A model generated the notes under the pieces. That model searched no databases, had not been told where the DNA came from, and saw only the letters and a list, made by a program, of their open reading frames with translations. Positions 46,904 to 55,250 of a stretch of 64,000 nt of DNA are shown here, piece by piece. Within the stretch, counting starts at the first letter, position 1, and every line of letters begins with the position of its first letter. Source of the DNA: Polynucleobacter yangtzensis (GTDB taxonomy: Bacteria; Pseudomonadota; Gammaproteobacteria; Burkholderiales; Burkholderiaceae); NCBI RefSeq assembly GCF_001595965.1, contig NZ_LOJI01000003.1:1-64000 (forward strand), given 5' to 3'. Both the position numbers and the translations under genes were made by a program.

Positions 46904-48076
46904 TTACATCTTAATGACATCAAGCACTGTTTTCTTTTTATCTTTGAAGTCATACAAAGTAATTACACCTTCTTTCATATCGCCTTTGTTATCAAAAGCA
47001 ATATTACCTACTAAACCTTGTATTTTTGTGTCAGGCATAGCAGCCAAAATCTTTGCAGGATCGGTTGAGTTTGAACGCTTCATAGAATCTACTAAAACAT
47101 AAACAGCGTCATAAGTGAAAGGCGCATAAATTTGCACATCTGTATTAAAGCGTTCTTTGTAACGCTTCTGGAAGTCCGCACCTTGCGCCATCTTTGATAA
47201 AGCCATACCAGCCTCAGAGCAAGTTACATTAACCACTGCCTCGCCAGCCAATTCAGCAAGCTTCTCGGTACACATACCGTCACCACCGACCACTTTCGCT
47301 TTAATACCAAGCTCAGCTGCCTGTTTAGTTAATGGACCACCGGTGGCGTCCATGCCGCCGTACATGATGACATCTGGCTTGCTGCCTTTAATCTTCGTCA
47401 AGATAGCCTTGAAATCCGTAGCTTTGTTATTGCTCGCTTCGCGAGTAACTACTTTTACTCCAGCCGCTTTGATCGTTTTCTCAAACTCATCAGCTAAGCC
47501 TTTGCCGTACTGAGTGGAGTCATCGATGATGGCTACCGTTTTTGCCTTCAAGGTATTAGCAACATAGTTAGCCAAGGCTGGACCTTGTTGTGCATCAGTT
47601 GCCACCAAACGATAAGTCGTTTTAAAACCTTGCTTGGTGTAATCAGGATTAGTAGCAGATGGTGATACTTGTGTAATGCCTGCATCACTATAAATACGTG
47701 AGGCTGGAATACTTGTTCCAGAATTTAAGTGCCCCACTACGCCAACTACTTTGGCATCTACTAACTTTTGAGCTACTTGCGTGGCTGTCTTTGGATCTTC
47801 TGCATCATCCTCTGGCACCAAAGTCAGTACTACCTTTTTTCCATCAATGGTTAAGCCTGCTTTATTGATCTCTTCGAGCGCTAAGCGTGCGCCATTTTCA
47901 TTGTCTTTACCCAAGTGGGCAATGGGGCCTGTGAGTGGAGCAACGTGGCCAATTTTTACTTCAACAGCATCCGATGGAACTGCAGCAGATTTATCGCCAC
48001 CCTTGCCACAGGCTGCTAGTAGTAAAGCTGAAGCTGCTAAAGCAAGAGCACTTTTTGTTATGTGTGATTTGTTCAT
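46904..48076 (-). CDS. livK: Branched-chain amino acid ABC transporter substrate-binding lipoprotein LivK-type
   Basis: The protein of about 390 aa is a type I periplasmic binding protein. The N-terminus is a lipoprotein signal with lipobox LAAC (LLLAACGKGG), so it should be lipid-anchored at the periplasmic face. The family features VKIGHVAPLTGPIAHLGKD and VGHLNSGTS are present. The start at MNKSHITK is backed by AGAGGAGC upstream; the frame is open 15 codons more. It heads the livKHMGF operon, 37 bp after ispH. True substrate range is not readable. Confidence 0.94.
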   Translation of the reverse strand: MNKSHITKSALALAASALLLAACGKGGDKSAAVPSDAVEVKIGHVAPLTGPIAHLGKDNENGARLALEEINKAGLTIDGKKVVLTLVPEDDAEDPKTATQVAQKLVDAKVVGVVGHLNSGTSIPASRIYSDAGITQVSPSATNPDYTKQGFKTTYRLVATDAQQGPALANYVANTLKAKTVAIIDDSTQYGKGLADEFEKTIKAAGVKVVTREASNNKATDFKAILTKIKGSKPDVIMYGGMDATGGPLTKQAAELGIKAKVVGGDGMCTEKLAELAGEAVVNVTCSEAGMALSKMAQGADFQKRYKERFNTDVQIYAPFTYDAVYVLVDSMKRSNSTDPAKILAAMPDTKIQGLVGNIAFDNKGDMKEGVITLYDFKDKKKTVLDVIKM

Positions 48077-48113
48077 GTACAGCTCCTCTGTTATGGATTT
48101 ATGTATCGATACT

Positions 48114-49055
48114 TCAATCAACTAAATTTTTTGGTAAAGAAAAGGTGACATCTTCTACAACACCATCTAGTGCGCGCACATGTCGTGGGCCAAACTCCTG
48201 AATGCGACTGACGATAGACTGGGCCAAACTTTCCGGAGCAGAAGCCCCTGCAGTTAAGCCAACTCGCTTTTTGCCAGCAAACCATTCCGGCTTTAATTGC
48301 TCTGGTGCATCGACCATGTAAGCAGGTACACCAAGCTTTTCAGCAAGTTCGCGCAAGCGATTAGAGTTAGAGCTCGTAGCACTTCCCACCACAATAACCA
48401 CCTGAACTTGAGGGGCCATAAATTTCACAGCATCCTGGCGATTCTGAGTGGCATAACAAATATCTTGTTTACGAGGCTGAACAATATTGGGGAACTTTTG
48501 GGTTAACGCTTCAACAATTTCTTTCGTCTCATCTACTGAGAGTGTTGTTTGCGTAACAAATGCAATCTTCTCTTCGGCTGAGAACGGCAAAGCACTTACA
48601 TCGCCGAGCTTCTCAATTAAGAACACACCCTCTTTAACCTGGCCCATGGTCCCTTCAACCTCGGGATGGCCCGCATGACCAATCATCAATACTGTGAAAC
48701 CCTCTTTGCACATTTTGACGACCTCAAGATGAACCTTGGTAACCAAAGGACATGTAGCGTCATACACCTGCAAACCTCTTGCTTCAGCGTCTTTACGCAC
48801 TTCTTGAGAAACCCCGTGAGCACTAAATACAACAATGCCACCCTTAGGGACTTCATGCAATTCATCCACAAACACTGCGCCCTTATCGCGCAGTTCATTC
48901 ACCACATATGCGTTATGCACAATTTCATGGCGCACATAGATCGGCGCACCAAAGCGATTCAGCGCTTCATTCACGATATTGATTGCACGATCAACGCCCG
49001 CACAAAAACCACGCGGTTGCGCCATCAAAATTTCTGCGTTATTGGAATCACTCAT
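48114..49055 (-). CDS. ispH: 4-hydroxy-3-methylbut-2-enyl diphosphate reductase
   Basis: The 313-aa IspH (LytB) makes IPP and DMAPP in the last step of the MEP pathway with a [4Fe-4S] cluster. Cluster cysteines are in GFCAGVDRAI, DATCPLVTKVH and ICYATQNRQ. The protein has the family length. It follows fkpB by 3 bp, the usual fkpB-ispH pair. Together with dxs and ispA at 14941-17789, it covers both ends of isoprenoid precursor synthesis. Confidence 0.97.
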   Translation of the reverse strand: MSDSNNAEILMAQPRGFCAGVDRAINIVNEALNRFGAPIYVRHEIVHNAYVVNELRDKGAVFVDELHEVPKGGIVVFSAHGVSQEVRKDAEARGLQVYDATCPLVTKVHLEVVKMCKEGFTVLMIGHAGHPEVEGTMGQVKEGVFLIEKLGDVSALPFSAEEKIAFVTQTTLSVDETKEIVEALTQKFPNIVQPRKQDICYATQNRQDAVKFMAPQVQVVIVVGSATSSNSNRLRELAEKLGVPAYMVDAPEQLKPEWFAGKKRVGLTAGASAPESLAQSIVSRIQEFGPRHVRALDGVVEDVTFSLPKNLVD

Positions 49056-49058
49056 TAT

Positions 49059-49505
49059 TTACAGAATCGCCACAATCTCTGCTTCAAAAGTTACTGGTCT
49101 ACCTGCAAGAGGGTGATTGAAATCAAACCATGCGCCCTCTTCATTAATCGATTGCAAAACACCCGCATACTGGGCACCGCCTGGAGCATTGAACTCGATC
49201 ACATCTCCAGGATTAAATTCCACATCGTCATCTCTGCCTTCTTTCAAAGCTTTAAGAGATACCCATTGCACCAAATCTTCTTTACGCTCACCAAAACTTT
49301 CTTCGGGAGCAAGCAGTGCACTTTTTTTCTCACCAACACCTAAACCCAGCAAGACCTTTTCAAAGCAAGGAGCAAATTGTCCAGACCCCATCAAAACCGT
49401 CGCAGGACGATCGATAAAAGTATTGATGTAATCCTCCCCATTAGGCAAAGTGAGCCGATAGTTGAGAGTCAAATAGGAATTAGGCAAAACGGTAAGCTTA
49501 GTCAT
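49059..49505 (-). CDS. fkpB: FKBP-type peptidyl-prolyl cis-trans isomerase (SlpA/FkpB)
   Basis: The protein of about 148 aa is a small FKBP of the SlyD-like SlpA class, with an FKBP core interrupted by an IF chaperone insert. It starts MTKLTVLPNSYLTLNYRLTL and has the core GQFAPCFEKVLLGLGVGEK and NHPLAGRPVTFEAEIV. It assists folding and is commonly linked to ispH. I set the start at MTKLT; the frame is open upstream but this region encodes the beginning of radC on the other strand. Only 3 bp separate the two start codons. Confidence 0.92.
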   Translation of the reverse strand: MTKLTVLPNSYLTLNYRLTLPNGEDYINTFIDRPATVLMGSGQFAPCFEKVLLGLGVGEKKSALLAPEESFGERKEDLVQWVSLKALKEGRDDDVEFNPGDVIEFNAPGGAQYAGVLQSINEEGAWFDFNHPLAGRPVTFEAEIVAIL

Positions 49506-49508
49506 AAG

Positions 49509-50228
49509 GTGATTGTATCTAGGCCAGCGCTTGCTGTGCATTCTCCAATCACAGATTGGCCCAAAAATGAGCAACCCAGAGAGAAGCTGCGTACAAAAGG
49601 AGCTGCAGCACTTTCCGACGCAGAATTGCTGGCTATTTTTCTGAGAGTGGGAGTCAAAGGGAAAAGCGCTGTGGCTCTAGCCAAGGATCTACTGCATCAC
49701 TTTGGAAGCCTCCCACGACTGCTAGCCTGCAGCCCCCAAGAATTAACCCAGATTCACGGCATGGGCCTATCTAAGTGGGCGCAAATTCAAGCGGCCTATG
49801 AGCTGGTGAAACGAAGCTTGGAGGATGGCCTTACGCAGGACCCTATCTTTTCATCACCTAACCATGTCAGGGAGTTCTTGCAGGCCAAAATTGGCCGCCT
49901 TCCCCATGAGGTCTTCCTTTGCCTTTACTTGGACTCCAGGCTGCACTTAATTGAATGTGAGGAGCTTTTTAGAGGCTCCATCACACAGACGACTATTTAC
50001 CCCCGGGAGATCCTCAAAGAGGCTCTAGCGAAAAATGCCAGCGCTCTCATCGTCGCGCATAACCATCCCAGCGGCAATCCACTTCCCAGCGATGCAGACC
50101 AGGAGCTGACAAAGGTGCTCCTAAATGCACTCCAATTGGTAGATATTCAACTACTGGACCATTGCATTGTGAGTGGCAGCGGTTTTTTCTCTTTTTCTGA
50201 CGCAGGCCTTATGAAAAATGGCAATTAA
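49509..50228 (+). CDS. radC: RadC-family JAB/MPN domain protein
   Basis: The protein of about 239 aa has an N-terminal helix-hairpin-helix-like domain (LLACSPQELTQIHGMGLSKW) and a C-terminal JAMM-type metalloprotease fold with HNHPSGNPLPSDAD. The name comes from an old repair phenotype; the biochemical role is still unclear. The GTG start at 49509 gives a protein beginning with MIVSRPALAV; no in-frame ATG lies nearby. It is head-to-head with fkpB, so its promoter must lie within the fkpB coding region. Confidence 0.88.
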   Translation: MIVSRPALAVHSPITDWPKNEQPREKLRTKGAAALSDAELLAIFLRVGVKGKSAVALAKDLLHHFGSLPRLLACSPQELTQIHGMGLSKWAQIQAAYELVKRSLEDGLTQDPIFSSPNHVREFLQAKIGRLPHEVFLCLYLDSRLHLIECEELFRGSITQTTIYPREILKEALAKNASALIVAHNHPSGNPLPSDADQELTKVLLNALQLVDIQLLDHCIVSGSGFFSFSDAGLMKNGN

Positions 50229-50335
50229 TGATAGTAAACACTAACTTATAGGGTGATTTTAGGTGTGAGGCCCCTTTTTAAGACCAATTCCCCCAAACTA
50301 AACACAATTAGGGCTAGCCCAAAATAGGCTGGGAC

Positions 50336-50344
50336 TGATACAAT
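50336..50344 (+). promoter_or_regulatory. Extended -10 promoter element of rpmB
   Basis: TGATACAAT is an extended -10 (TG-N-TACAAT) placed about 32 bp before the rpmB ATG. No good -35 box is seen at 17 bp, as is common for extended -10 promoters. A GGAG Shine-Dalgarno is present downstream. Confidence 0.5.
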
Positions 50345-50375
50345 CTTCTTTTTTCGCAATTAATGGAGTTATGTC

Positions 50376-50609
50376 ATGGCAAAAGTTTGCCAAGTCACTG
50401 GGAAGAAGCCGATGGTTGGCAACAATGTATCCCATGCAAACAATAAAACGAAGCGTCGCTTTTTGCCGAATTTGCAAAACCGTCGTTTCTGGGTTGAATC
50501 TGAAAACCGTTGGATTAGCTTGCGCTTAACCAATGCTGGTTTGCGCGTTATCGACAAGAACGGCATCGATGCTGTGTTGTCTGATCTCCGTGCACGTGGC
50601 GAAATTTAA
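50376..50609 (+). CDS. rpmB: 50S ribosomal protein bL28
   Basis: This 77-aa basic protein is a component of the large ribosomal subunit. The family start [20 protein letters not shown] and the [12 protein letters not shown] segment are intact. It is followed by rpmG after 11 bp in the conserved rpmB-rpmG operon. Confidence 0.98.
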   Translation: MAKVCQVTGKKPMVGNNVSHANNKTKRRFLPNLQNRRFWVESENRWISLRLTNAGLRVIDKNGIDAVLSDLRARGEI

Positions 50610-50620
50610 GGAGCGCACAA

Positions 50621-50788
50621 ATGGCTAAAGGCGGCAGAGAAAAAATCAAGTTAGAGTCATCAGCAGGTACTGGTCACTTCTACACAACTTCAAAAAACAA
50701 GCGTACAAAGCCTGAGAAAATGGAGATCATGAAGTTTGATCCAACCATTCGCAAGCACGTTGCTTACAAAGAAACAAAGCTGAAGTAA
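50621..50788 (+). CDS. rpmG: 50S ribosomal protein bL33
   Basis: The 55-aa protein starts [19 protein letters not shown] and ends [17 protein letters not shown], as in bL33. It lacks the zinc-binding cysteines, so it is the Cys-minus form. A GGAG Shine-Dalgarno lies seven bases before the ATG. It is cotranscribed with rpmB and followed by a terminator. Confidence 0.98.
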   Translation: MAKGGREKIKLESSAGTGHFYTTSKNKRTKPEKMEIMKFDPTIRKHVAYKETKLK

Positions 50789-50806
50789 TTACTTCTTTCA
50801 GCAAAT

Positions 50807-50836
50807 AAAAAACCCGCTAAATCAGCGGGTTTTTTA
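50807..50836 (+). terminator. Intrinsic terminator after rpmBG
   Basis: The stem AAAAACCCGCT / AGCGGGTTTTT has a short loop (AAATC) and is followed by TTTATT. It also has an A-run on the other side, so it can serve the convergent desaturase transcript. Confidence 0.92.
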
Positions 50837-50852
50837 TTGTCTAGAAATTTAT

Positions 50853-52046
50853 TTAAGCGTAACGACGCAATCTCAAAGAGAACTCACGCAAGCTAGTTAA
50901 GCCGCTCTCTTCTGCGTGCTGACACCAAGCGTGCAACTGCGATAGTAATTGTTCTTTGGTGGCTGAAGAACGACTCCAGATTGCTTGTAACTCACGACGC
51001 ATTTCAATCATCTTTCGCAACTGAGCATTGCTTGCCATCAACTCTTCAAGCTTTAACTTCTCTTGTTCAGTCAAGCGTGACTCGTCCTTGGCTAACCAAG
51101 TGCGAGCATCACCCAGATGCGCAGCTAAGACCTGCATGTGCTGCACCTCATTACTAAAGAAGCTACGCAATGTCTTGCTATACCGGGCCATGATTTCATA
51201 GCGATTTGCAATGATGGCTTCTAAAGTATTTTGATCTGCAGGACGCAAGTGACTCAGCACTGGTTTAGGAGGTGTTTTTTTCACAGTTGCTAAACCAACA
51301 GCGCTCATGATCTGGATATACATCCAACCGATATCGAACTCGTACCATTTATTCGATAGCTTCGCACTTGTTGCAAAAGTGTGATGATTGTTATGCAGCT
51401 CTTCACCGCCAATCAAAATTCCCCAAGGCACAATATTTCTGGAAGCATCTTCACAATCAAAATTGCGATAGCCCCAAAAGTGGCCAATACCGTTAATCAC
51501 GCCAGCAGCTGTAATTGGGATCCATAACATTTGTACTGCCCAAACCGTTAAGCCAATCGCACCAAATAAAAACAAATCAATGATGAGCATGATGGCAACG
51601 CCCTGCCAAGAAAACTTGGAGTAAATGTTGTGCTCAACCCAATCATCGGGAGTGCCATGGCCAAACTTATCGAGAGTCTCTTGGTTAGCCGCTTCTTTTT
51701 TATAAAGCTCAGCGCCGCGAGAAAGCACAGTATTAATTCCTAAAACTTGCGGGCTATGTGGATCATCTACAGTCTCGCACTTAGCGTGGTGCTTACGATG
51801 AATGGCAGCCCACTCCTTGGTCACCATGCCTGTAGTTAACCAAAGCCAAAAACGGAAGAAATGCGAAACAATTGGATGCAGATCTAAAGCACGGTGCGCC
51901 TGGCAACGGTGCAAGAAGATAGTGACTGCGGCAATCGTGATGTGGGTGGCTACCAGGGTAAAAACGGTAATCTGCCACCAAGACCAATCTAAATATCCAT
52001 TGGCAAGCCAGTGGAGAAACAAATTAAAACCTGAAGCTGTATTCAA
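50853..52046 (-). CDS. Acyl-CoA delta-9 desaturase-like fatty acid desaturase
   Basis: The 397-aa integral membrane protein has the three histidine boxes of acyl-CoA desaturases: HRCQAHR, HRKHHAKC and HNNHH (context EELHNNHHTFATS). Hydrophobic pairs flank the boxes. It would introduce a double bond in acyl chains for membrane fluidity. The C-terminal 120 residues are hydrophilic and helical (DESRLTEQEKLKLEELM), an extension not in the minimal family. It is preceded 28 bp upstream on the same strand by the methyltransferase gene. Confidence 0.9.
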   Translation of the reverse strand: MNTASGFNLFLHWLANGYLDWSWWQITVFTLVATHITIAAVTIFLHRCQAHRALDLHPIVSHFFRFWLWLTTGMVTKEWAAIHRKHHAKCETVDDPHSPQVLGINTVLSRGAELYKKEAANQETLDKFGHGTPDDWVEHNIYSKFSWQGVAIMLIIDLFLFGAIGLTVWAVQMLWIPITAAGVINGIGHFWGYRNFDCEDASRNIVPWGILIGGEELHNNHHTFATSAKLSNKWYEFDIGWMYIQIMSAVGLATVKKTPPKPVLSHLRPADQNTLEAIIANRYEIMARYSKTLRSFFSNEVQHMQVLAAHLGDARTWLAKDESRLTEQEKLKLEELMASNAQLRKMIEMRRELQAIWSRSSATKEQLLSQLHAWCQHAEESGLTSLREFSLRLRRYA

Positions 52047-52074
52047 AAGGGATTCCCTAAAGAGATCTAAACCT

Positions 52075-53634
52075 CTATTTTAGTTCTTTAGGGGCCTTCT
52101 TGTTTTTGACCTTAGTCTCTTTTTGATCGTCTTTTTCAGATTCAGGGGCTGGGGCGGCTGTCTTCTTTTGGAAAACTGCTCCAAAGAAACCGTCCGTTCC
52201 ATGAATATGAGGCCATAACTGCCACCAAGGAGTGTCAGGACTGCATCCTAAAGGTAATTTTTCCTTTGGAAACAATGGCTTAAGAACTTCGGCAGCTGGA
52301 ACAACCTCAAATTGGGGGTGTTTTGCCAGAAAATCCTCGGCAATCGCCTGATTTTCTTGAGGCAATAGGCTGCAGGTCGCATAAACCAGGCGACCACCTG
52401 GCTTTAATAGCCGTGCAGCCGAGTGCAGGATGTTCATTTGCTTCTGGTTTAACTCCAAAACCCCCTCTGGGGTCTGGCGCCACTTCAAGTCAGGATTGCG
52501 TCGCAAAGTACCCATGCCGCTACAAGGGGCATCTACCAGCACTCGATCAATCTTGCCGGCAAGGCGTTTGATCTTGGCATCGTTCTCACTATCAATCCAT
52601 ACAGGATGTACGTTAGAAAGGCCGCTACGGGCTTGTCTTGGCTTCAAATTCGCTAAGCGACGCTCTGATGTATCCAAGGCATATAGACGCCCCGTGGAGC
52701 GCATGATGGCTCCTATCGCTAGAGTCTTGCCGCCAGCACCAGCGCAAAAGTCCACGACCATTTCACCGCGCTTTGGTGCAAGAAGATAAGCCAAGAGCTG
52801 ACTACCTTCATCCTGCACTTCAAACATGCCTGCTTTAAAGCCTGGCGTATTTTGTAATGCTGGTTTACCCATAATGCGCACACCATCAGGTGCATATGGA
52901 GTTGGGATTGCTTGATAGCGACCACCTAATGCATTCATCTGCGCGAGCAATTCTTCGCGATTGGTTTTCATGGTGTTCGCACGCAAATCTAATAATGCTG
53001 GATGCATTAAAGATTTAGCCAGCTCTTCACGAGATTCTTCACCAGGATATTTACCAAATGCATCCCACAACCACTCAGGCAAATTATTACGAACGAGAGG
53101 ATTTAAGGCAGCAGGATCAACTGTTGCAAAACGTTGCAACCATTCATATTCACCAGCTTTTAATACATGGGCTAAGTCAGCAATCGCGCTCTCCGCACGA
53201 TTAGCAGAACCCAATCCTCCCTCAGACAAAGCGGACAGCAAACCCAATAGGGCTAAGCGTCTGGCTTGAGAGCCCTCACCGCTAGAAGCAAATTGTGAGA
53301 ACTCATTTTTACGACGCAAGATCGCAAATGCACTTTCTGCAATCAAAGCGCGGTCACGATTTCCAAGTTGCTTCTCTTCTCTGAAATAACGACTGACTAC
53401 TCGGTCTGCTGGTTGCTCAAAACTGAGCAACTCTGGAAGCAAGCGCTCGAGATGAATTGCATGCTGTGGCAATGCTTTTGCATTAGAAAAATTCTTTTGA
53501 CCTTCAGGCGCGATGAGATTACCGCTGGCATTGCGACGCTCAGGTCGACGCAATGGATCTTTCGATTTCGCTGCGTAACTTTTGTGGGGGGCTAATCTGC
53601 TGCCAGATTTGCGGGGTGGACGTTCTGCACTCAT
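52075..53634 (-). CDS. RsmB/NOP-family rRNA cytosine-C5 methyltransferase
   Basis: The 519-aa protein has the NOP2/Sun methyltransferase core: SAM site VVDFCAGAGGKTLAIGA, catalytic cysteines in LVDAPCSGMGTLRRNPDLKW and VYATCSLLPQENQA. The N-terminal region is a NusB-like/RsmB extension, and both termini are Lys-rich and low in complexity. It probably methylates cytosine in 16S rRNA; whether it is the true RsmB cannot be told. It overlaps purN by 4 bp (ATGA). Confidence 0.88.
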   Translation of the reverse strand: MSAERPPRKSGSRLAPHKSYAAKSKDPLRRPERRNASGNLIAPEGQKNFSNAKALPQHAIHLERLLPELLSFEQPADRVVSRYFREEKQLGNRDRALIAESAFAILRRKNEFSQFASSGEGSQARRLALLGLLSALSEGGLGSANRAESAIADLAHVLKAGEYEWLQRFATVDPAALNPLVRNNLPEWLWDAFGKYPGEESREELAKSLMHPALLDLRANTMKTNREELLAQMNALGGRYQAIPTPYAPDGVRIMGKPALQNTPGFKAGMFEVQDEGSQLLAYLLAPKRGEMVVDFCAGAGGKTLAIGAIMRSTGRLYALDTSERRLANLKPRQARSGLSNVHPVWIDSENDAKIKRLAGKIDRVLVDAPCSGMGTLRRNPDLKWRQTPEGVLELNQKQMNILHSAARLLKPGGRLVYATCSLLPQENQAIAEDFLAKHPQFEVVPAAEVLKPLFPKEKLPLGCSPDTPWWQLWPHIHGTDGFFGAVFQKKTAAPAPESEKDDQKETKVKNKKAPKELK

Positions 53635-54260
53635 AATTTAAAAAATTGCGACTCCGGGGGTTGTAACTTCACTTGATTACCTTCTATTCGCAATCGTCCA
53701 TCGAGGAACCATTTTACGGCCCGCGGGTAAATTTGATGCTCAGCCGTCAAAACACGGGCCGCCAAGGTATCCGCATCATCCCCCTCTAACACCGGAACTG
53801 AGGCCTGACAAATAATTGGCCCCTCATCCACACCCTCATTCACAAAATGGACTGTAGCGCCATGCTCTTTGACTCCAGCCTCTAAAGCCCGCTCATGGGT
53901 ATGTAAACCAGGGAAGGCGGGCAATAACGCTGGGTGGATATTGATTAAACGGCCCTCGAAATGACGAATAAATCCTGGGGTCAAAATTCTCATAAATCCA
54001 GCAAGAACCACTAAATCAGCCCCTAAAGCGTCTATCTGATGAATTAAGGCGGCGTCAAAGGACTCTCGGTTGGGATGCTCTTTATGCTCAATTGCAAAAG
54101 CCGGAATACCCTGCGAGCGAGCAAAATCAAGGCCCTTAGCCGCTGAGTGATTCGCTATCACCCCTGCAAATGTGACTGGCCATTGCTCTTTTTGGGCTGT
54201 TTTGTATATGGCCTCGAAATTAGATCCGCGGCCTGAGATTAAGGTGACGATAGAAGGCAT
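53631..54260 (-). CDS. purN: Phosphoribosylglycinamide formyltransferase
   Basis: The protein of about 209 aa transfers a formyl group from 10-formyl-THF to GAR in purine synthesis. The family pattern LISGRGSNFEAI opens the protein and the catalytic block GRLINIHPALLPAFPGLH follows, with HGATVHFVNEGVDEGPI after it. The start at MPSIVT fits homologues; a GTG two codons upstream is possible. It is divergent from ribF. Confidence 0.96.
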   Translation of the reverse strand: MPSIVTLISGRGSNFEAIYKTAQKEQWPVTFAGVIANHSAAKGLDFARSQGIPAFAIEHKEHPNRESFDAALIHQIDALGADLVVLAGFMRILTPGFIRHFEGRLINIHPALLPAFPGLHTHERALEAGVKEHGATVHFVNEGVDEGPIICQASVPVLEGDDADTLAARVLTAEHQIYPRAVKWFLDGRLRIEGNQVKLQPPESQFFKL

Positions 54261-54299
54261 GCCCACAATATAATTGATGGCTACCCTGAAAGCGATTTT

Positions 54300-55250
54300 G
54301 TGAACGTATTCCGTGGCCCCACCCAGTTTTCTGCAGGACCAGCTTGTGCCCTAACCATCGGTAATTTCGATGGCGTGCACAGGGGTCATCGCGCCCTACT
54401 CAAGGAACTTGTCGATGGCGCCAAGAATCGAGGCTTGGTCAGCTGCGTCATGACCTTTGAGCCACATCCAAAAGAATTCTTCTCCCCAGAACAAGCGCCG
54501 CCCCGCATTCTGAATTTGCGTGACAAATTAGCAGCGCTTGCCGATCTCGGAATTGACCGTGTAGTTGTGGAGCATTTCAACTCCGCTTTTGCAAAACTCA
54601 CCCCAGAACAATTTGTTTATGAAATTATCGTCAAGCGATTAAATGCTAAATGGATTTTGATTGGCGATGATTTTTGCTACGGTGCTAAACGCGCAGGTAA
54701 CTTTGCTAGCTTAAAAGCTGCTGGCGAAAAATATGGTTTTGAGGTGTCAAGTATTCAAACGATCCAAGAAGGCGGCGAACGCATTTCAAGCTCTGCGCTG
54801 CGCACAGCACTTGCAAGTGGCGATATGCAGTTAGCTGAAAAATTATTAGGTCGTCCTTACGGAATTTCTGGGCACGTTATCCATGGTCAACAGCTCGGTC
54901 GTCAATTAGGTTTTCCTACTTTGAACTTGGCGGTTGCCAATCACTTACATCATCGCAAACCAGCGACTACCGGAATCTTCACCGCACAAGTTTTAGGTCT
55001 GAGTGATAAGCCGCTGCCAGCAGTGGCCAGCCTGGGCGTCAGACCCACAGTGGAAGATGAAGGCAGAGTATTGCTAGAGACCCATATCTTTGATTACAAC
55101 GCGGATGTATACGGGAAAATTATCACCGTAGAACTCTTAGAAAAAATCCGTGATGAGGCGAAGTACCCAGACCTCGAAACCCTTACACAAGCGATTGCAT
55201 CTGATGCAGCGCATGCCAGAAATTATTTCCAGAAAAAAGCTTATGTCTGA
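54300..55250 (+). CDS. ribF: Bifunctional riboflavin kinase/FMN adenylyltransferase
   Basis: The 316-aa enzyme makes FMN and FAD from riboflavin. The N-terminal nucleotidyltransferase domain has [11 protein letters not shown], and [13 protein letters not shown] is also present. The C-terminal kinase domain has [13 protein letters not shown] and [14 protein letters not shown]. The gene starts with GTG and overlaps ileS by 8 bp, as part of the common ribF-ileS-lspA run. Confidence 0.96.
   Translation: MNVFRGPTQFSAGPACALTIGNFDGVHRGHRALLKELVDGAKNRGLVSCVMTFEPHPKEFFSPEQAPPRILNLRDKLAALADLGIDRVVVEHFNSAFAKLTPEQFVYEIIVKRLNAKWILIGDDFCYGAKRAGNFASLKAAGEKYGFEVSSIQTIQEGGERISSSALRTALASGDMQLAEKLLGRPYGISGHVIHGQQLGRQLGFPTLNLAVANHLHHRKPATTGIFTAQVLGLSDKPLPAVASLGVRPTVEDEGRVLLETHIFDYNADVYGKIITVELLEKIRDEAKYPDLETLTQAIASDAAHARNYFQKKAYV

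Noticed and set aside
48666-49343. 225-codon plus-strand open frame opposite ispH and fkpB
   Set aside because: It runs antisense to two clearly recognised genes and crosses their junction; its product has no recognisable feature.
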